From: an uncultured Bacillota bacterium
GTDB taxonomy: Bacteria; Bacillota; Dehalobacteriia; UBA7702
DNA length: 64,000 bases
Direction: 5' to 3'
NCBI GenBank assembly: GCA_934702375.1
Contig: CAKUYE010000007.1
Location: forward strand, 1-64,000
The notes beneath the pieces were generated by a model that did not search any database, had not been told where the DNA came from, and saw only the letters and a list, made by a program, of their open reading frames with translations. The translations under genes were made by a program, and so were the position numbers. Shown here in pieces: positions 1 through 7,244 of this stretch (the stretch's first letter is position 1; every line of letters starts with the position of its first letter).

Positions 1-105
1 GCCGTGGCCAATGAAATTACCACCGGCGTAAGCGCAACGGAATTTGCGCCGAAGGCGGGATGTACTCGCGGGCAGATCGTGACCTTCCTCTATCGGGCAC
101 GCTAA
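1..105 (+). CDS. C-terminal end of an S-layer homology (SLH) domain protein (partial)
   Basis: Reading frame 1 is open from the first base to a TAA at 103-105. The 34 residues contain EITTGVSATEFAPKAGCTRG followed by QIVTFLYRAR, the usual last SLH repeat (ITTG..., F.P...TR.Q...FL.R). SLH repeats anchor surface proteins to secondary cell-wall polymers. The N-terminal part lies outside the window, so the remaining domains are unknown. The stop codon lies inside the first arm of a long inverted repeat (101-212). Confidence 0.8.
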   Translation, partial: AVANEITTGVSATEFAPKAGCTRGQIVTFLYRAR

Positions 106-212
106 ACGGCTGATACTCGGCAAAATCGCCGGTCGCCGACAATGGGCATACGTCCTAGTATAGCCCATTGCCGTCAACCGGCGAGTTTTACCGAGTCTAA
201 GCCGTTTATCGC
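101..212. repeat. Long inverted-repeat element, diverged relative of the 131-bp repeat family
   Basis: The left arm begins GCTAAACGGCTGATACTCGG and the right arm ends with its near-complement, CCGAGTCTAAGCCGTTTATC. Between them sits a second hairpin (AATGGGC...GCCCATT). The outer arm core (TAAACGG) and overall design match the three 120-131-bp elements at 1951, 3486 and 5763, but the interior differs. It overlaps the stop codon of the SLH gene and could fold in its 3' end. The rest of 213-324 is GC-rich with short inverted repeats and no gene. Confidence 0.6.
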
Positions 213-324
213 ACCCTCTCCGGGCGGGCTAGTCGGGCGGGCTAAACGCACAGAATCGGGCAAACCTGCCCGTCTCCGAGCGAGGGGATACAAACTTCAA
301 CCGGGTCTCCCGGGAAAAAATCAT

Positions 325-399
325 AAAGGACGGCTCTTTTGTCCGGTAAAACCTGCTCCTTCGGAGCAAACCGCCGGAACAAAAGAGCCGTCCTTTTTT
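325..399 (+). terminator. Long hairpin with T-run, copy 1 of a pair flanking phd-doc
   Basis: Arms AAAGGACGGCTCTTTTGT and ACAAAAGAGCCGTCC pair almost perfectly, enclose an inner CTCCTTCGGAG hairpin, and end in TTTTTT. A near-identical copy lies at 1139-1212, after the doc gene. It looks like a rho-independent terminator, but the conserved inner loop makes it more complex than most. Confidence 0.75.
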
Positions 400-457
400 G
401 CTGAGAATCGTTTCGATAACTATGAGTTCTCTTTTTGGTTTTTTTGAAGTCAATTCT

Positions 458-494
458 AAAATAGGTTGAATTTATCCTATTTTTAGTGTATACT
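458..494 (+). promoter_or_regulatory. phd-doc promoter and operator palindrome
   Basis: A -35 box TTGAAT (466-471) and -10 box TATACT (489-494) are 17 bp apart. The -35 box lies between the arms of an inverted repeat, AAAATAGG (458-465) and CCTATTTT (476-483). Phd-family antitoxins repress their own operons by binding palindromes at the promoter, so this is the likely autoregulatory operator. Confidence 0.75.
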
Positions 495-513
495 ATAGAT
501 GGAGGTGATTTCA

Positions 514-756
514 TTGAATATCAACACGAAAAATCTCGTTTCCATTACGGAAGCAAACCAAAATTTTTCCAAAGTGGCAAGGCTCGTAGATGAAAACGGT
601 TCTGCCGTTATCCTGAAAAACAATGTTCCCCGTTATCTTATTGTTGAGTTTAGCCAAGCGGAAAACGAAGAGACGGCATCAGACGAAGATGTTATGTTGA
701 TTTCCAAACGGCTGATCGCAAAAAACAGGCAGGCATATGAGGTGCTTGCGAAATGA
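514..756 (+). CDS. phd: Phd/YefM-family antitoxin
   Basis: About 80 residues with the Phd/YefM N-terminal fold: VSITEANQNFSKVARLVDEN is the typical DNA-binding half, followed by a strand-rich VILKNNVPRYLIVE segment and an acidic C-terminal tail expected to bind the toxin. I chose TTG at 514 because GGAGGTGAT (501-509) sits at the right distance; the ATG at 499 overlaps that site and would put the Shine-Dalgarno inside the gene. The stop overlaps the toxin start (ATGA), so the two genes are translationally coupled. The protein should neutralise Doc and repress the operon at the upstream palindrome. Both genes sit between two copies of the same hairpin (325-399 and 1139-1212). Confidence 0.85.
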   Translation: MNINTKNLVSITEANQNFSKVARLVDENGSAVILKNNVPRYLIVEFSQAENEETASDEDVMLISKRLIAKNRQAYEVLAK

Positions 757-1130
757 AAAAACTGACAAAAGAACAAATCCTTATGCTTCATAGTGAATTG
801 ATTCACGAGACCGGCGGCTCTTATGGCTTGCGTGATGAAGGATTGTTAGACTCGGCATTAAATTCTCCGTTTCAAGGATTTGGCGATGTTGATAGTTTTC
901 CGTCTCTGCAACAAAAGGCAGCTCGTTTGGGCTATGGATTGATTTGTAATCATGCTTTTGTTGACGGAAATAAACGTATCGGCACCCATGTTATGCTTGT
1001 GTTTTTATCGTTGAACGGTATCGAACTCGAGTATTCTCAAGAGGAACTTTCGGATATGGTGCTGGATGTTGTGGTGGGTAAATTGCGATTTGAAGATATG
1101 GTCAAGTGGATTATTAAACACCAGATCTAA
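753..1130 (+). CDS. doc: Doc-family toxin (Fic fold)
   Basis: 125 residues. The motif HAFVDGNKRIG (about residues 67-77) matches the Doc signature HxFx(D/N)GNKR. In characterised Doc proteins this Fic-fold active site phosphorylates elongation factor EF-Tu and stops translation, using ATP bound by the glycine-rich loop. The N-terminal ETGGSYGLRDEGLLDSAL and the helical C-terminus are typical. The length is complete for the family and no key residue is missing, so it is probably active. It overlaps phd by 4 bp and is followed 8 bp later by the second hairpin terminator. Confidence 0.9.
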   Translation: MKKLTKEQILMLHSELIHETGGSYGLRDEGLLDSALNSPFQGFGDVDSFPSLQQKAARLGYGLICNHAFVDGNKRIGTHVMLVFLSLNGIELEYSQEELSDMVLDVVVGKLRFEDMVKWIIKHQI

Positions 1131-1138
1131 AAATCACA

Positions 1139-1212
1139 AGGGACGTCTCTTTTGTCCGGTAAAACCTGCTCCTTCGGAGCAAACCGCCGGAACAAAAGAG
1201 ATGTCCTTTTTT
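1139..1212 (+). terminator. Long hairpin with T-run, copy 2, downstream of doc
   Basis: Arms GGACGTCTCTTTTGTCCGG and CCGGAACAAAAGAGATGTCC, inner CTCCTTCGGAG loop identical to the copy at 325-399, then TTTTTT. It should end phd-doc transcription. Confidence 0.8.
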
Positions 1213-1272
1213 ATTTCGGCAAAAATCCCCTGTACCCCTCTTGCATTGCAAGGGGCGGTGCAGGGGATTCTT

Positions 1273-1791
1273 TTATTTTACCTTGATTGTAACGGTTTTT
1301 TCCGCGGCGGCTGTTTTTTCGCTGGCCTTGTCGTTTTTCACGTAGGCTCTCAGCTTGGCCTCTACGGCGCCGTTGTCATCCTTTTCCATGGTGTCGCTGA
1401 GTTCGTATTTCAGATCGGTGCTGAAGGCATTGTCCAGATCGGAAATGAGGGATTCCCCTTCGCCCAGCTTTTTGCCGTCGTTGGTGGTCAGCTCAAAGTA
1501 GATCTTGTCGCTGCCGGGGTTTGCGGTGCCGGTGGCGGTACCTTCCACATTGACGTGGCCGCCCTCTACGGTATCGCCCTCAGCCGGTGAGGTGACGGTA
1601 ATGGCGATTTCGGCGTCGCTGTCGTTCATTTCCTTGTCCGTGGTGTTTTTCTCCGTTTTATTGCTCTGTTCGATCTCGTTTGCCGGGGTGTCGGTGGCGT
1701 TGTCGCTGCTGTTGCCGCAACCCGCAAAGGCAAAGGCACAAAATACCGCAACCAGCATCAACGCTGTGATTTTGGAACCGTGTTTTTTCAT
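1273..1791 (-). CDS. Secreted lipoprotein with an Ig-like C-terminal domain
   Basis: 172 residues. The first ~24 form a lipoprotein signal: basic start (MKKHGSK), hydrophobic stretch, then lipobox FAGC with Cys about residue 24, so the mature protein should be lipid-anchored outside the membrane. A Ser/Asn/Thr/Asp-rich linker runs to about residue 60. The remainder (ITVTSPAEGDTVEGGHVNVE ... VTIKVK) has the alternating beta pattern of bacterial Ig-like domains of the Gmad2/Big type. AGGAGG lies 8-13 bases before the ATG. No enzymatic motif is visible; the role is unknown, perhaps envelope or sporulation related. It is convergent with doc. Confidence 0.75.
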   Translation of the reverse strand: MKKHGSKITALMLVAVFCAFAFAGCGNSSDNATDTPANEIEQSNKTEKNTTDKEMNDSDAEIAITVTSPAEGDTVEGGHVNVEGTATGTANPGSDKIYFELTTNDGKKLGEGESLISDLDNAFSTDLKYELSDTMEKDDNGAVEAKLRAYVKNDKASEKTAAAEKTVTIKVK

Positions 1792-1950
1792 TGGAATAAC
1801 CTCCTAAGATGTGTATATGAGATTTGTTTCCTTAGTAGGTTTTCCGGTTGGTGTGGGTTTTATTCGGTTTTTTGTTTTTTTGATTTTTTGGGGTTTTTGG
1901 GATTTTAGGGTTTTGGGGGGTTGGTTGGGTGCGTCGGCAGTAGTTGGGTG

Positions 1951-2081
1951 GAGCGTGCGTGCTAAACGGTTGTAACGCCGCGAAATCGAGCTGCGCCGGG
2001 CTTTCGGATACCTCTTGTATACGCTCAATCCCGTCCCATCTCGCTTTCACGGCGTTAAAACCGTTTATCCCACCCGGAGGT
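1951..2081. repeat. 131-bp inverted-repeat element, copy A
   Basis: Essentially identical to 3486-3616 and to 5763-5882 over its length (one GGTT/GATT difference noted). The ends form ~30-bp imperfect arms: GCTAAACGGTTGTAACGCCG at the left and CGGCGTTAAAACCGTTTATC at the right. Homology with copy B continues past the element through about 2190, so this is part of a larger duplicated block. No coding capacity is convincing; the same short peptide is seen in each copy only because the DNA is the same. Confidence 0.8.
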
Positions 2082-2188
2082 ATGTTTTTAACCGCGACGT
2101 TGTATGCCGCAGATACTTTTTGTGATGCTTCGCGATAAGCGTTTCACCGTCGCGAAAAGTATATGTTTTGCGATAAAGTTCCTGCTAG

Positions 2189-2404
2189 GATGCCTTCCCC
2201 TTTGAGGGGAAGGTGGCAGCGTCAGCTGACGGATGAGGTGGCGTGACGGTGAATACGGACTTTAATAGATAGCGTTTTTGCGGCGAAAAATGATAATATT
2301 CACGTAATACGCCGCAGTAACGCAGCATACAAAATTTATTCCTACCCATCGCGACACCTCATCAGTCAGCTGCGCTGACAGCTTCTCCTCGAGGAGAAGC
2401 CATG
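2189..2404. repeat. MITE-like element with ~50-bp terminal inverted repeats, copy 1
   Basis: The left end (CCTTCCCCTTTGAGGGGAAGG ... GATGAGGTGGCG) is the inverted counterpart of the right end (CGACACCTCATCAGTCAGC ... CTTCTCCTCGAGGAGAAGCC). Each end contains its own small hairpins. About 100 bp of AT-rich DNA with an inner CGGCGAAAA/GCCGCAG pair lies between. No ORF. A second copy is at 3722-3935 and a fragment near 6095-6122. Confidence 0.65.
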
Positions 2405-2439
2405 GTTGGATCGCATTGCGGAGCAATGCTACCACAACC

Positions 2440-2757
2440 TCCCGCAGGGAGATTTCACCCTGCGGAGCAGGATTTCACCTGCCGAAGGCAGATTTCACCT
2501 CGCCAGAGGCGAGATTTCACCCTTCCGCAGGAAGGTCTGCCTCATCAGTCAGCTAACGCCGCCAGCTTCTCCTCGAGGAGAAGCCATATTGGATCGCATT
2601 GCGTAGCAATGCTTCCTCCATGCCTTCCGCAGGAAGGTATTTCATGCCCCGAAGGGGTATTTCATGCTGCCGTTAGGCAGTATTTCATGCCGACCAAAGG
2701 GAGGTATTTCATTTTCTACCTCGCCAGAGGCGAGATTTCACTCTTCCGAAAAGGTGT
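2440..2757. repeat. Array of variable small hairpins joined by ATTTCA linkers, copy 1
   Basis: A run of different 11-16-bp palindromes, each separated by a constant ATTTCA(C/TG) linker: for example CTGCGGAGCAG, CTGCCGAAGGCAG, CTCGCCAGAGGCGAG, CCTTCCGCAGGAAGG, CCCCGAAGGGG, CTGCCGTTAGGCAG. A repeat of the MITE right end and a GATCGCATTGCGTAGCAATGC hairpin interrupt it around 2545-2620. The region ends at the stop of the fic gene. It is not a CRISPR array: the conserved unit is the short linker, and the variable unit is self-complementary. Confidence 0.7.
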
Positions 2758-2758
2758 T

Positions 2759-3367
2759 CTACTTTAGTTCTTCTGTCTTAAAAGTTGCATAGCCTTCGTA
2801 GTAGTAGCTGTGGTCGATGCCTTTTATATAGACCTCGCGGCTGTTTATTTCGTCGGTAAGTGCCGCTTTCAGCAGTACTTTGATTTCTACATCCTTGATG
2901 GGGCTGCGCTCCATGGCGAGGAGATAATCTTCTTTATCTACCCTGCTCCAATCAACAACCTTGCCGATTTCATTTTTCAGGATATGGTCCAGCCAGATCC
3001 GGGTGCTGCGGCCGTTGCCCTCCCGGAAAGGGTGGGCGATATTCATTTCCACGTATTTTTCGATGATCTCGTCAAAGGTGGATTGGGGCATCTTGTCGAT
3101 ATTTTCCAGTGCTGCTTCCAGATACATCAGAGGCGCAAAACGAAAGCTGCCCTTGGCTAAATTTACCGTGCGCAGTTGGCCTGCAAAATCGTAAATATCC
3201 TCAAAAAGGTACTTGTGAATGGCCTTGAGGGCTGTAAAAGTGCCGACGGGCAAGGTGTCCAGCATGGCGCTTTCAAAGAGCTGTGCGGCCTTTTTTTTGC
3301 TGAGGCGCTCTTCCTCCCGGGCGAGATCGGCGGGGTTTGTGATGCCCAGTTTATTTTCAAGTGTCAT
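2759..3367 (-). CDS. fic: Fic-domain protein (protein AMPylase type)
   Basis: 202 residues with the canonical active-site motif HPFREGNGRSTR (about residues 111-122), matching HPFx(D/E)GNGRxxR of Fic AMP-transferases, and the upstream beta-hairpin region FAGQLRTVNLAKGSF. Fic enzymes transfer AMP from ATP onto target-protein hydroxyls. The N-terminal DLAREEERLSKKKAAQLFE helix is common in stand-alone bacterial Fic proteins. No separate antitoxin gene (FicA/VbhA type) lies next to it. GGAGG precedes the ATG. The gene stands alone between the hairpin array (2440-2757) and the next repeat block (3486 onward), as if it were a single-gene cassette. Confidence 0.88.
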   Translation of the reverse strand: MTLENKLGITNPADLAREEERLSKKKAAQLFESAMLDTLPVGTFTALKAIHKYLFEDIYDFAGQLRTVNLAKGSFRFAPLMYLEAALENIDKMPQSTFDEIIEKYVEMNIAHPFREGNGRSTRIWLDHILKNEIGKVVDWSRVDKEDYLLAMERSPIKDVEIKVLLKAALTDEINSREVYIKGIDHSYYYEGYATFKTEELK

Positions 3368-3485
3368 GGTGTGTACCTCCGGAGTTTTATAGTTAAAGTA
3401 TAGCGTATTGGGGGGGATTTATCAAGGTTTTGTGTTTTTTGGGGGGAGAGTTGGGTTGAGGTTGTACGACGGCGTGATTTGGGAG

Positions 3486-3616
3486 GAGCGTGCGTGCTAA
3501 ACGATTGTAACGCCGCGAAATCGAGCTGCGCCGGGCTTTCGGATACCTCTTGTATACGCTCAATCCCGTCCCATCTCGCTTTCACGGCGTTAAAACCGTT
3601 TATCCCACCCGGAGGT
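3486..3616. repeat. 131-bp inverted-repeat element, copy B
   Basis: Same sequence and arms as 1951-2081. It begins about 120 bp upstream of the fic start (fic is transcribed away). The following ~100 bp (ACCGCGGGGTGGTGTGCCGC...GCTTCGCGATAA) also aligns with the stretch after copy A. Confidence 0.8.
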
Positions 3617-3721
3617 GGGGTTTACCGCGGGGTGGTGTGCCGCAGAAAAGTTTTTAGTGCTTCGCGATAAAAGTTTAGTCGTCGCGAAAAATATATGATT
3701 TGCAGCAAAGTGCCTGTTACG

Positions 3722-3935
3722 CATGCCTTCCCCTTGAGGGGAAGGTGGGCGCGGAGCGCTCGGATGAGGTGGCGTGGCGGGTGGAATAAGCTTTGAATGA
3801 TAGCGTATCTGCGGCGAAAAAAGGAAGATATCTACGCTTTTCGCCGCAGTAACTATCTACATCAAATGCAGATGCACCCTTCGCGACACCTCATCAGTCA
3901 GCTACGCTGACAGCTTCTCCTCGAGGCGAAGCCAT
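3722..3935. repeat. MITE-like element, copy 2
   Basis: The left end CCTTCCCCTTGAGGGGAAGG ... GATGAGGTGGCG and right end CGACACCTCATCAGTCAGC ... CTTCTCCTCGAGG are inverted relative to each other, as in 2189-2404. The ~100-bp interior has its own CGGCGAAAA/TTTTCGCCG pair. No ORF. Confidence 0.65.
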
Positions 3936-4160
3936 ATTGGATCGCATTGCGTAGCAATGCTTCCTCCATGCCTTCCGCAGGAAGGTATTTCATGCCCCGA
4001 AGGGGTATTTCATGCTGCCGCTAGGCAGTATTTCATGCCGACCAACGGGAGGTATTTCATTCTTTCACCCCGGCCTCGGCCGGGATTTCACCCTTCCGCA
4101 GGAAGGTTTGCCTCATCCGTCGGCTTCGCCGCCAGCTTCTCCTCGAGGCGAAGCCATTTT
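3936..4160. repeat. Variable-hairpin array with ATTTCA linkers, copy 2
   Basis: Aligned with the end of the first array: GATCGCATTGCGTAGCAATGC, CCTTCCGCAGGAAGG, CCCCGAAGGGG, CTGCCGCTAGGCAG and others, each followed by ATTTCA. One hairpin (CCCCGGCCTCGGCCGGG) is not present in copy 1, so content differs while linkers are kept. The next 170 bp to the ATPase gene is AT-rich and holds its promoter; I see no other gene. Confidence 0.65.
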
Positions 4161-4331
4161 GTGTTGCCTTGCAACGCTGTTTTTTACACCGAATGGACCG
4201 TTTCTGTTTGATATGTGCGATTTGCGATTTAAATTTAAACGGTATTGGTGAGGTTTATAGCGATATTTACTTGCTAAACGGTGCATATTATGCTATGATG
4301 ATTTACGTGAAAGGTGAGAGGAGATGGTTTT

Positions 4332-5696
4332 ATGAAAAGAATCGCAATGGAGGAGCTTATCGCCTGGGATCAAAACAAGCATAAAAAGCCGTTGATCTTA
4401 TGGGGAGCAAGGCAGGTTGGAAAAACCTATTTGATTAAAGATCTTTTTGCTGAGACTTATTATAAAGGCCGTTATCTATATATTGATTGTAAAATCGAAG
4501 ATGAAATTCGCAATTTTTGTTCTCAAACGGCAAATCCGGCAAAGATGATCGAATATATTTCCTTACTGAAAGGGCGCCCCATCAAAGAGGACACTTTGTT
4601 GATTTTTGATGAGGTACAGGAATGCCCCAATATTATTTCTGCATTGAAATATTTTTGTCAGGATTTTCGAGAAATACCGGTCATTGCCACCGGTTCTATG
4701 GTTCGCATTAAGCTCCAGCGGGAGGTAACAAAACGAGGCGGTTCTGATTCCGGCAAGTTTTTATTTCCTGTTGGGAAAATCAACCAAATAACGATTTTCC
4801 CCATGACCTTTGAGGAATTCTTAATGAATGCAAACCCGGTGCTCTATGGTGCTGTGAAGAAAGCTTACGAGCAAAAGGAATCTTTGGAGGGAAAAATCCA
4901 TGACCTGGCAATGGATATGGTGTATCGGTATTTGCTTATTGGCGGTATGCCCGAAGCAGTGGATGTCTATATCGACAGCAAGGATCTTTTTGAATCGCGG
5001 GAAATCCTTAAGGCTTTGTACGACAATTATTTGGCTGATATGGATCTTTATCAGGTCAGCAGAGAGTCGATATTGCGCTCGCGCACGCTGTTTTCAAATA
5101 TTTATAGAGAATTGAATAAAGAATCGAAAAATTTTTCGCCGGGCTTAATTGAAGCAAAGAGCCGCACTCGTGATTATGAAACAGCGATTCAATGGTTGAC
5201 AATGGCGCATATTTTAAATCGTTCTTTCCAGTTGAAGGAACACGTTACCATGCCGCTGATGGCGGACAGTGACAGTAAATTTCGTCTGTTTTTAGGAGAT
5301 ATCGGGATGTTTTCTTATCAAAGCGGCATCAATGCGGCTTCGTTCATCTCCAATGATCGGGAAAATGTGCTGGCAGGAATTTTCTTTGAGAATTTTGTTG
5401 CCAATGAATTGATCGCTGCCGGCCATGATCTTTTTTATTGGAAGGGAAAGGCCTCGGCAGAGCTGGAGTTTATGATTGAATCGGGCAACAGGCTTTATCC
5501 CCTTGACGTGAAAAAGGGGAGAGGATCTTTGAATTCTCTGGAGAAATTTTCCTATCATAATAAATTTGAATGTGCCATAAAGATTTCAAGAAATCATTAC
5601 GGATATGATGGGGAGCATAAATTATTGACCGTGCCTTTTTACTATGTTTCTTTCCTTGCAAGGGATCTTGCGGCGGGGACGATGGATATCGTATGA
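4332..5696 (+). CDS. AAA+ ATPase with DUF4143-type C-terminal nuclease-like domain
   Basis: 454 residues. The start ATG at 4332 follows AGGAG by 8 bases; a GTG at 4314 is in frame but overlaps the ribosome site. Walker A is GARQVGKTY near residue 25 and Walker B is LLIFDEVQECP near residue 95; ATGSMVRIKL fits sensor 1. A winged-helix middle section leads into the C-terminal DUF4143 region, where WKGKASAELEFMIE...LYPLDVKKGR resembles a PD-(D/E)XK fold (E...DVKKG). These STAND-like ATPases are common, often accessory, genes of Bacteroidota and Bacillota with no settled function; a defence or toxin-like role has been proposed. It stands alone between two repeat blocks and shows no disruption. 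Confidence 0.85.
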   Translation: MKRIAMEELIAWDQNKHKKPLILWGARQVGKTYLIKDLFAETYYKGRYLYIDCKIEDEIRNFCSQTANPAKMIEYISLLKGRPIKEDTLLIFDEVQECPNIISALKYFCQDFREIPVIATGSMVRIKLQREVTKRGGSDSGKFLFPVGKINQITIFPMTFEEFLMNANPVLYGAVKKAYEQKESLEGKIHDLAMDMVYRYLLIGGMPEAVDVYIDSKDLFESREILKALYDNYLADMDLYQVSRESILRSRTLFSNIYRELNKESKNFSPGLIEAKSRTRDYETAIQWLTMAHILNRSFQLKEHVTMPLMADSDSKFRLFLGDIGMFSYQSGINAASFISNDRENVLAGIFFENFVANELIAAGHDLFYWKGKASAELEFMIESGNRLYPLDVKKGRGSLNSLEKFSYHNKFECAIKISRNHYGYDGEHKLLTVPFYYVSFLARDLAAGTMDIV

Positions 5697-5762
5697 TTTT
5701 TTTGTTTTTGTGGTTTTGGCTTTTGGGGTGGTGTGTCGGCGCTCCTTGGGAGCATCGGGCGC

Positions 5763-5882
5763 GCTAAACGATTGTAACGCCGCGAAATCGAGCTGCGCCG
5801 GGCTTTCGGATACCTCTTGTATACGCTCAATCCCGTCCCATCTCGCTTTCACGGCGTTAAAACCGTTTATCCCACCCGGAGG
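5763..5882. repeat. Inverted-repeat element, copy C
   Basis: 120 bp matching 1961-2080 and the corresponding part of copy B. It starts 67 bp after the ATPase stop. Confidence 0.8.
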
Positions 5883-6283
5883 GATGCTGTACCGCGGCTT
5901 TTCTGTGTCGGCGTTATATCTTTTGGGAAAGAGATATGTTATACCGCGGGGTGGTGCGTCGGTGTGGTGTTTTGGGGGAAGTGTGTTTTTTACCGCGGGG
6001 TTTTGTGCCGCAGTTGTTTTTTGCAGTGCTTCGCCATTGGCTCCGAAGGGCACTAGGTTATCCTTGAAAATGCCTGCGGCATTTCCTAAGTTTAACCGTC
6101 GGATGAGGTGGCGTGGCGGTGTAACATAATTGAAATAATAAAACAAAAGGGGTTATTTGCGATATGCAGGGCGTTTCGCAAAAGGGCAAAGGGGATAGAG
6201 AAGATCGGTAAAACGGCGGTGTACCAATGGTTGCGGTGTTTGCGTTACTTTATTTGTTATTTTCTTCCTGGGGCTTGGAGCAT
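5883..6283. other. Non-coding tail of the third repeat block
   Basis: TACCGCGG recurs three times (about 5890, 5943, 5991), followed by a CGGATGAGGTGGCGTGGCGG fragment (about 6099-6118) of the MITE left end. No ATTTCA hairpin array is present here, so the third block is incomplete. An open frame that runs on through 6108-7199 is antisense to sufB and is not a gene. Confidence 0.55.
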
Positions 6284-6313
6284 AAAAAAAGTCCACACCA
6301 AAAAGGTGTGGAC
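6284..6313 (-). terminator. Rho-independent terminator of the suf operon
   Basis: On the minus strand GTCCACACC-TTTTT-GGTGTGGAC is followed by seven T residues, directly after the sufB stop. The hairpin is perfect. Confidence 0.9.
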
Positions 6314-6320
6314 CTGGTTT

Positions 6321-7244
6321 TTATTTCAGGAAGCCTTGGAGGATAGTATCTTCGGCTTCTTCTTCGGTGAGGCCCAGAGACATGAGCTTCAGAAGCTGGT
6401 TGCCGGCAATTTTGCCGATGGCCGCTTCGTGGATGAGCTGTGCGTCGCTGTGCTCTGCGGTGATCATCGGGGTGGAGCTGACATGGGCCTGATCCATGAT
6501 GATGGAATCGCACTGGATGTGGCCGAAGCACTCGGACCGACCGATGAGGTTCATGTGGAAGTGCTGCTTGGAGTCGTTTTTCGCTACGGACCGGGACATG
6601 ACTCGGGCCGAGGAGGCGTCGCCGTTAAGCTGCACGTTGACGATGGATTCGGCCTTTTGGCTGCCATCGGTGAGCAATCTTTCGGTAATGACCAGCTTGG
6701 CGTTTTCTTCCAGATCGATATCGGTATCGCGGATGGTATCGTCAACGCCGGAGATCTGAATCATTTCCATTTCCACGTGGCTGTTGACACCGGCATGAAC
6801 CTTGGTGGTGGGATTCAGCACGCGTTTGCCTTTGCCGCTGCCTTCGCCGTAATGCTTTTCCACGTATTTCACATGGGCATTTTTGCCTACGAAAAATTCA
6901 TGAATCCCGTTGTGGCCTGCTTCGGTATCGCAGGAGTTGTGGATGCCGCAGCCGGCAACGATGACCACATCGGCATTATCGCCGATATTGAAGGTGTTAT
7001 AAACGACGTCGTGCATCCCTTCGGCAGAGAGGATCACCGGGATATGGACCTGCTCCCCTTTGGTGCCGGGGGCTACGTTAATGTCGATCCCGGGCTTGTC
7101 CGTTTTGGGAATGATCTTTACATTTTCGGTGGAGCGGCGTTCGATGCCCTGACCGTTTTTACGAATATTATAAGCGCCGACCTGAGGGATGCCCTCTAAA
7201 TCTGCAACGGCCTTTAGCAGGCCTTTATCGATAATATCTAACAT
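6321..7244 (-). CDS. sufB: SufB/SufD-family Fe-S cluster scaffold protein
   Basis: 307 residues, shorter than the ~470-residue SufB of full SUF operons and typical of the compact scaffold found in two-gene sufCB systems of anaerobes. The SufBD core is clear: the C-terminal part FHMNLIGRSECFGHIQCDSI...HVSSTPMITAEHSDAQLIHEAAIGKI matches the family signature, with conserved His and Glu (EHSDAQLIHEA) and Cys at the position used for cluster assembly. The protein should build Fe-S clusters in the cytosol with SufC. Its ATG overlaps the sufC stop by one base (TGATG), so the genes are coupled, and a strong terminator follows. Confidence 0.85.
   Translation of the reverse strand: MLDIIDKGLLKAVADLEGIPQVGAYNIRKNGQGIERRSTENVKIIPKTDKPGIDINVAPGTKGEQVHIPVILSAEGMHDVVYNTFNIGDNADVVIVAGCGIHNSCDTEAGHNGIHEFFVGKNAHVKYVEKHYGEGSGKGKRVLNPTTKVHAGVNSHVEMEMIQISGVDDTIRDTDIDLEENAKLVITERLLTDGSQKAESIVNVQLNGDASSARVMSRSVAKNDSKQHFHMNLIGRSECFGHIQCDSIIMDQAHVSSTPMITAEHSDAQLIHEAAIGKIAGNQLLKLMSLGLTEEEAEDTILQGFLK

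Noticed and set aside
2402..2767. Open frames through the hairpin array encoding RFH/DFT-like repeats
   Set aside because: The repeats come from the ATTTCA-spaced palindromes; copy 2 does not keep the same frame, so no selection for coding.
2440..4160. CRISPR array interpretation of the ATTTCA-spaced units
   Set aside because: The constant unit is only six to eight bases and the variable units are palindromes of unequal length, unlike repeats and spacers.
6108..7199. 363-codon open frame on the plus strand
   Set aside because: Fully antisense to sufB, which has clear family motifs, a coupled start and a terminator; the plus-strand peptide has no domain.
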